From the NCBI GenBank assembly GCA_015655255.1, contig JAATFJ010000163.1, forward strand, positions 1-9,070: a stretch of DNA of 9,070 nt, read 5' to 3'. The stretch is from Actinomycetales bacterium (GTDB lineage Bacteria; Actinomycetota; Actinomycetes; Actinomycetales; Microbacteriaceae). Under the pieces are notes generated by a model, which had not been told where the DNA came from, searched no databases, and saw only the letters and a program-made list of their open reading frames with translations. A program made the position numbers and the translations under genes. Within the stretch, counting starts at the first letter, position 1, and each line of letters begins with the position of its first letter. Positions 5,780 through 9,070 of this stretch are shown one piece after another.

Positions 5780-7382
5780 CGTCGGACTGGATCCAGGTGT
5801 CGGAGAAGATATACCGCGATGTGGCGTCGTAGCGGAAGCCCTTCACGTCCTTCGCCGTCGCGACCGCTCCGAGCGATTCAACGAGGGGAAGGGCATACCC
5901 TTCGGTGATGAGTTGCTCGCTGATGGAACCGGCCAGCAGCGCATACCGCTCGGCGTCGTCCGTCACCGTGAGGGTTTCCTGGAAGAGATCATCGAGCGGA
6001 ATCCGCTCGATCCGCTGATTCGTGTTCTGCTGATCGATGGCGTACACCGTGCGGATGATGTCCGGGTCGGCGCGGGTGAGGCCTCCCGAAATGATCTCGT
6101 AGTCTCCGTTCTCGAGGATCACGGAGCGCTCGGCGAATGTCACCGTTTTGATCTGCAGATCGATACCGATCTCCTTCAGCTGCTGCTGGATGAGTTCGAA
6201 GTAGGCGTACTGGTAGTAGTCGGTGAGTTCGACAGTGAGAGGCTGCCCGTCCTTGTACCGGATGCCGTCGTCTCCGAGTTCCCAGCCTGCCTCGTCGAGA
6301 AGCTTTCCCGCTCCCTCCGGGTCGTACGCGAGGAGCTCCGCATTGCTCGCATAGCCCGGTGTCGACTGGGAGACGGTGTTCGTCGCGGGGCTCTGCTCCG
6401 GGAACAGCACTGTGACAAGCTGTTCGCGGTCGATGCACTTGCTGATCGCGTAGCGCACGTGCTCGTCCTGAAGAACAGGCGTCTGCACATTGGGCCAGAG
6501 GTTTACCGGTGCTCCCGGATTTGCCGAGTAGTACAGCGGGTACCCCGCGGATTCGAGCGCAGGCTCGTCCTGGACGTTGATCCCTGTGAAGTCCACCTGT
6601 CCCGAGGTGAGCGAACCGATGCGCACCTGCGCCTCCGGGATCACCGTGAAGACGACCTCATCGAGGTAGGCAGGGCCCTCGTGTTCGGCGAGTTCCGACC
6701 CCCAGTTGTAGTCCTCATTGCGCACGAGGGTGACGACCTGATTGTCCTCATTGTAGGAGAAGGCGAATGGACCGGTGCCGATGACATCACCATCGCAGCG
6801 CTCCTCCGGCGTGCGATCGAGCGTGGCGTCCGCGTAGAAGCCGAGGGTGACGGTGGAGGTGGCCTGGAGGAACTGCGCGTTGGGCTGTGCGAAGACGATC
6901 TTCACCTCGTGATCGCCCAGTACCTCCACCGTCTGGAGACCGTAGACATAGGTCTGTCCGAGGCTGGATCGCGCTCCCAGCGAGGCGATGGACTCGAGGT
7001 TCCGCTTGACCGACGCCGCGGTGAAGGGGGTTCCGTCATGGAAGGTGACATCGTCGCGCAGTTGGAAGGTGAACTCCCGCGCGTCGTCACTGACCTCCCA
7101 GGATTTTGCAAGCTTCCCGACGAGGGCGCCGGTCTCTGGATCCTGTTCCGTGAGCGAGTCGAGCACCTGCGACGCAACCTGCAGTTCGGATCCCCGCGCC
7201 TGCTGACCGTCCAGGCAGTTGTAGTCGGAGGAGTTGGCGACGCGCAGCGTACCGCCCGCGACCGCTTCCTCTGGGGGCGCGGCACTGCCCGTTACGCTGC
7301 TCGACGAGGCGCTGCACCCCGCGAGGAGGATCACGGCTGCCGCACTGACACCCGCAAGAAGAGACGTTCTGTGTCCTGACAT
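5772..7382 (-). CDS. Lipoprotein substrate-binding protein, SBP family 5 (DppA/OppA type)
   Basis: The extracytoplasmic, lipid-anchored receptor that captures the substrate for the importer. With the ATG at 7382 the protein has 536 residues and an ideal lipoprotein signal: MSGHRTSLLAG, a hydrophobic core, then LLAGC with lipidated C23 and a Ser-rich linker. The mature part shows family 5 features: GGTLRVA (43-49), LAKSWEVSDD (91-100), and LRDDVTFHDGTPFTAASVKR (108-127). Three further cysteines (C56, C196, C316) could allow a disulfide. Alternative in-frame starts are ATG 7400 and GTG 7433, giving longer n-regions; 7382 is preferred for signal length and a GGA upstream. First gene of the operon, preceded by two inverted repeats. 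Family members bind peptides, nickel, glutathione and small conjugates; here an organosulfur ligand is inferred from context only. Confidence 0.92.
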   Translation of the reverse strand: MSGHRTSLLAGVSAAAVILLAGCSASSSSVTGSAAPPEEAVAGGTLRVANSSDYNCLDGQQARGSELQVASQVLDSLTEQDPETGALVGKLAKSWEVSDDAREFTFQLRDDVTFHDGTPFTAASVKRNLESIASLGARSSLGQTYVYGLQTVEVLGDHEVKIVFAQPNAQFLQATSTVTLGFYADATLDRTPEERCDGDVIGTGPFAFSYNEDNQVVTLVRNEDYNWGSELAEHEGPAYLDEVVFTVIPEAQVRIGSLTSGQVDFTGINVQDEPALESAGYPLYYSANPGAPVNLWPNVQTPVLQDEHVRYAISKCIDREQLVTVLFPEQSPATNTVSQSTPGYASNAELLAYDPEGAGKLLDEAGWELGDDGIRYKDGQPLTVELTDYYQYAYFELIQQQLKEIGIDLQIKTVTFAERSVILENGDYEIISGGLTRADPDIIRTVYAIDQQNTNQRIERIPLDDLFQETLTVTDDAERYALLAGSISEQLITEGYALPLVESLGAVATAKDVKGFRYDATSRYIFSDTWIQSDGE

Positions 7383-7433
7383 GAAACGATGCTTTTCCAT
7401 CGAGAACGAACAGCGGAACACCATTCGCAACAC

Positions 7434-7459
7434 GTTGATTATCTAAATGAATAATCAAC
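7434..7459 (-). promoter_or_regulatory. 26-bp palindrome, probable operator/promoter of the importer operon
   Basis: Perfect 9-bp arms GTTGATTAT (7434-7442) and ATAATCAAC (7451-7459) flank 8 bp. It is conspicuously AT-rich in a GC-rich window and sits 51 bp upstream of the chosen start of the binding protein. On the minus strand one arm contains GATAAT (7443-7438), a near-consensus -10 hexamer, which would place transcription start near 7431. A dimeric regulator bound here would block that promoter. The palindrome is seen; regulator family (MarR, LysR, TetR or other) is not determinable. Confidence 0.55.
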
Positions 7460-7489
7460 ATGCCCTCAAGAACAACGATCAATTACTGC

Positions 7490-7505
7490 ACATGACTCTT
7501 CATGT
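7490..7505. repeat. Second inverted repeat upstream of the importer operon
   Basis: Perfect 6-bp arms ACATGA (7490-7495) and TCATGT (7500-7505) around CTCT. It lies 30 bp upstream of the larger palindrome and beside the terminator. It could be a second regulator site or chance; 6-bp arms are short. Confidence 0.25.
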
Positions 7506-7518
7506 CGTCTCCGCGACC

Positions 7519-7559
7519 AAAAAGGAGCGAGCGACGTACGTTACGCCGCTCGCTCTTTT
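7519..7559 (-). terminator. Rho-independent terminator of the monooxygenase operon (possibly bidirectional)
   Basis: Perfect 9-bp arms GAGCGAGCG (7525-7533) and CGCTCGCTC (7547-7555), continued inside by CGTA/TACG after one A-C mismatch, with a 3-nt loop. On the minus strand the stem is followed by one C and five T (7523-7519), so it terminates the luciferase-like genes that end at 7597. TTTT follows on the plus side as well. It isolates the importer promoter from read-through. Confidence 0.88.
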
Positions 7560-7596
7560 CGTTATTGCCCCGAGCATCAGCTCTGCTGACGCCCCA

Positions 7597-8886
7597 TCAC
7601 CGCAGGTTCTCCCGGAGCGTCGCGCCCGCATAGCGACGCCGGAACAGCCCTCGCTGCTGCAGCACGGGCACGACCTCCTCCACGAAGAACGGCACGTCCC
7701 GCTCCGTGAATGGCGGCATGAACACGAAACCATCAGCCGCGTCTGCCTCCAACCACTGTATGAGGTCCGTCGCGAAGTCTTCCGGCGTCCCCGCGATCTC
7801 GCGATGACGTCCGCCCGCCGCGGCGATCAGAGTCTGCGCGACCGTGAGCCGATCGGAGCGAATCCGCTCTGAGAGATGCAGAAACGTCCCCACGGAGTTG
7901 TCGACCACGCGCACATCCGGCAGCAGTTCCGCGGGGAAGGCGCTCTCCGGAGACAGATCACGGATGCGGCCCTCCTCGATATGCAGATAGCGTGCGGTGA
8001 GAGCGTAGAGCGGCTCCAGATCGACGAGGCTGTCCAGGTGCTCTTTGTATTGCACGGCCTCGTCGCGCGTGCGGGCGAGATAGGGGATCACTCCCGGGGT
8101 GATGCGCAGCGCCGCCGCATCCCGTCCCGCCTTCGTCGCCGCGGCGCGAACCTCGGCGACGAAGCGACGGGAGACCTCGAGACTCGGCTGGATGGCGAAG
8201 ACAAGTTCTGCATGCGTCCCCGCGAGTGCGATGCCCTCGGGAGATCCTCCCGCCTGCGAAATGAGCGGGTGGCCCTGCGGACTCGGCGGGATGTCCAACG
8301 GCCCCGCCACTTGGAAGAACTCCCCCTCATGTCCGAGCACTCCCCGTCTCTCATCCCAGAGCCCTTCGACGACGGTGAGAAACTCATCGGCGACCTCATA
8401 CCGCTTTGCATGGTCCGCCCACAGCGTGTTTCCGAAGTTCTTGGCCGCGCGGGGATGCGAGGTGGTGACGGCGTTCCACCCAGCCCGGCCCTCGCTGAGC
8501 AGATCCAGCGAGGCGAAGAGTCGCGCGATGTTGTAGGGCTCGAAGAACGTCGTCGATGAGGTGGCGATGAGCCCGATACGACTCGTCCGCACAGCGATGG
8601 CTGAGAGCAGTGTGACCGGCTCATATTTGCGGGCGAACCGCTCCCGCGCTCCCCCCTGCTCGTCGCCGTCTGAAGAGGGGAGGGAGGCGGCGGACTTCGC
8701 CGTACCCGGCCCGCCCGCCGCCGGCGAGTCGGCGACGAAGACCGCGTCGAAGAGCGCTGTCTCCGCCTCCTGCGCGAGCGCGGTGAGGCCGCTCGCGCCC
8801 GCGTACCGCCGTGCGGAGAGCCCCAGAGCAGCGGGATGCTCCCCGATCGGGTTGAGGAAGAACGGAAGATGCGCCTGTCGCGTCAT
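7597..8886 (-). CDS. FMN-dependent monooxygenase, NtaA/SnaA/DszA family (luciferase-like)
   Basis: A 429-residue flavin-dependent oxygenase that uses FMNH2 from a separate reductase; relatives cleave C-S or C-N bonds (DszA on dibenzothiophene sulfone, NtaA on nitrilotriacetate, YxeK- and CmoJ-type enzymes on S-modified cysteines). Visible: start LPFFLNPIGEHPAAL (7-21), SEGRAGWNAVTT (131-142), the family's GRxxWNxVT signature, QAGGSPEGIALAGTHAELVF (211-230), and a C-terminal ADGFVFMPP (384-392) with PVLQQRGLFR (407-416). Length fits the family (about 440). The ATG at 8886 is preferred because AAGG lies upstream and the N-terminal motif starts right after it; the open frame extending to 9030 overlaps the upstream gene. 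It lies 13 nt downstream of a paralogous gene and ends before the terminator. Substrate is unknown; sulfur use is inferred from the DszC-like neighbour. Confidence 0.92.
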   Translation of the reverse strand: MTRQAHLPFFLNPIGEHPAALGLSARRYAGASGLTALAQEAETALFDAVFVADSPAAGGPGTAKSAASLPSSDGDEQGGARERFARKYEPVTLLSAIAVRTSRIGLIATSSTTFFEPYNIARLFASLDLLSEGRAGWNAVTTSHPRAAKNFGNTLWADHAKRYEVADEFLTVVEGLWDERRGVLGHEGEFFQVAGPLDIPPSPQGHPLISQAGGSPEGIALAGTHAELVFAIQPSLEVSRRFVAEVRAAATKAGRDAAALRITPGVIPYLARTRDEAVQYKEHLDSLVDLEPLYALTARYLHIEEGRIRDLSPESAFPAELLPDVRVVDNSVGTFLHLSERIRSDRLTVAQTLIAAAGGRHREIAGTPEDFATDLIQWLEADAADGFVFMPPFTERDVPFFVEEVVPVLQQRGLFRRRYAGATLRENLR

Positions 8887-8899
8887 CGCCAGACCTTTT

Positions 8900-9070
8900 T
8901 CAGCCCACGGGAACACCGGCGACGTCCGCACCGATGAGTCCGCGCAGGGTCGTGGCCTCATACTCGCGCTTGTGGATCCCCTTGCGCTGCAGCAGCGGAG
9001 CGATCTCGTCGGCGAAGGTGTCCAGCGCATCGGGGAAGTGATCGAGCATGAGGTTGAAGCCGTCGGCGGC
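8900..9070 (-). CDS. Second NtaA/SnaA/DszA-family FMN monooxygenase, C-terminal 56 residues (cut by window edge)
   Basis: Only the C-terminus is present, entering from the right edge and ending at TGA 8902-8900. It reads ADGFNLMLDHFPDAL, then APLLQRKGIHKREYEATTLRG, the standard end of this luciferase-like family. It resembles the end of the downstream enzyme (ADGF..., PVLQQRGLFR, YAGATLREN) and is therefore a tandem paralog. The 13-nt gap between the two genes implies one operon. Which of the two acts on which substrate cannot be told. Confidence 0.88.
   Translation of the reverse strand, partial: AADGFNLMLDHFPDALDTFADEIAPLLQRKGIHKREYEATTLRGLIGADVAGVPVG

Noticed and set aside
5721..7379. A 552-codon open frame on the plus strand antisense to the binding-protein gene
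   Set aside because: It mirrors a well-supported lipoprotein gene; long antisense frames are common in GC-rich DNA. Its product shows no recognisable domain and is dominated by Arg, Asp and Val as expected of a shadow frame.
7483..7503. A six-codon minus-strand ORF (MKSHVQ) upstream of the binding protein
   Set aside because: Too short and without Cys, Met or other signal residues; it lies upstream of the likely transcription start.
7447..7872. A plus-strand frame starting MNNQHALKNN inside the importer promoter region
   Set aside because: It begins inside the palindrome, crosses the terminator and runs antisense into the monooxygenase gene; no ribosome binding site or domain is seen.
8887..9030. 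Extension of the luciferase-like gene upstream by 48 codons
   Set aside because: It would overlap the end of the upstream monooxygenase, and the typical family N-terminus begins right after the ATG at 8886.

Overview
The window comes from a high-GC actinobacterium, most likely of the Microbacteriaceae (for example Microbacterium). The signs are strong G/C preference at third codon positions, GTG starts, overlapping ATGA gene junctions, an actinobacterial-type cystathionine beta-synthase, and a TANNNT -10 box placed for leaderless transcription. The theme is sulfur: cysteine supply at the left end and scavenging of an organosulfur compound through the rest.

Left end (1-906): the N-terminal 197 residues of cystathionine beta-synthase (cbs) lie on the minus strand and run off the edge. 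Upstream is a divergent intergenic region of about 310 bases. On the minus strand it holds a likely 9-residue leader peptide with three cysteines, all TGT codons, and a -10 box spaced so that the mRNA would start exactly at its GTG. The first codons of this leader are complementary to the cbs ribosome binding site. Together this resembles the leaderless polycysteine attenuators described in mycobacteria and is the most interesting find in the window. Further upstream are two copies of AATGTGAC exactly 20 bp apart. On the plus side there is a possible hairpin and short upstream ORF ahead of the next gene.

Plus strand (907-2208): a DszC/SfnB-type flavin-dependent monooxygenase with the acyl-CoA dehydrogenase fold.

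Minus strand (2242-7382): a complete oligopeptide/nickel-type ABC importer. Transcription order is lipoprotein substrate-binding protein, permease B, permease C, and a two-domain ATPase. The genes overlap by 4-8 bases and are clearly one operon. The first ATPase domain has Arg in place of the switch (H-loop) histidine. Upstream of the binding protein are two inverted repeats in an AT-rich stretch, one overlapping a likely promoter.

Right end (7519-9070, minus strand): two tandem luciferase-like FMN monooxygenases of the NtaA/SnaA/DszA family, the first cut by the window edge, closed by a strong rho-independent terminator.

The inferred joint role is import of a sulfur compound by the Dpp-type transporter and oxidative C-S bond cleavage by the DszC-like and DszA-like reduced-flavin-dependent enzymes, feeding sulfur to cysteine and methionine synthesis. 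The true substrate cannot be read from the sequence. No flavin reductase, transcription factor, RNA gene, mobile element or CRISPR array is visible.
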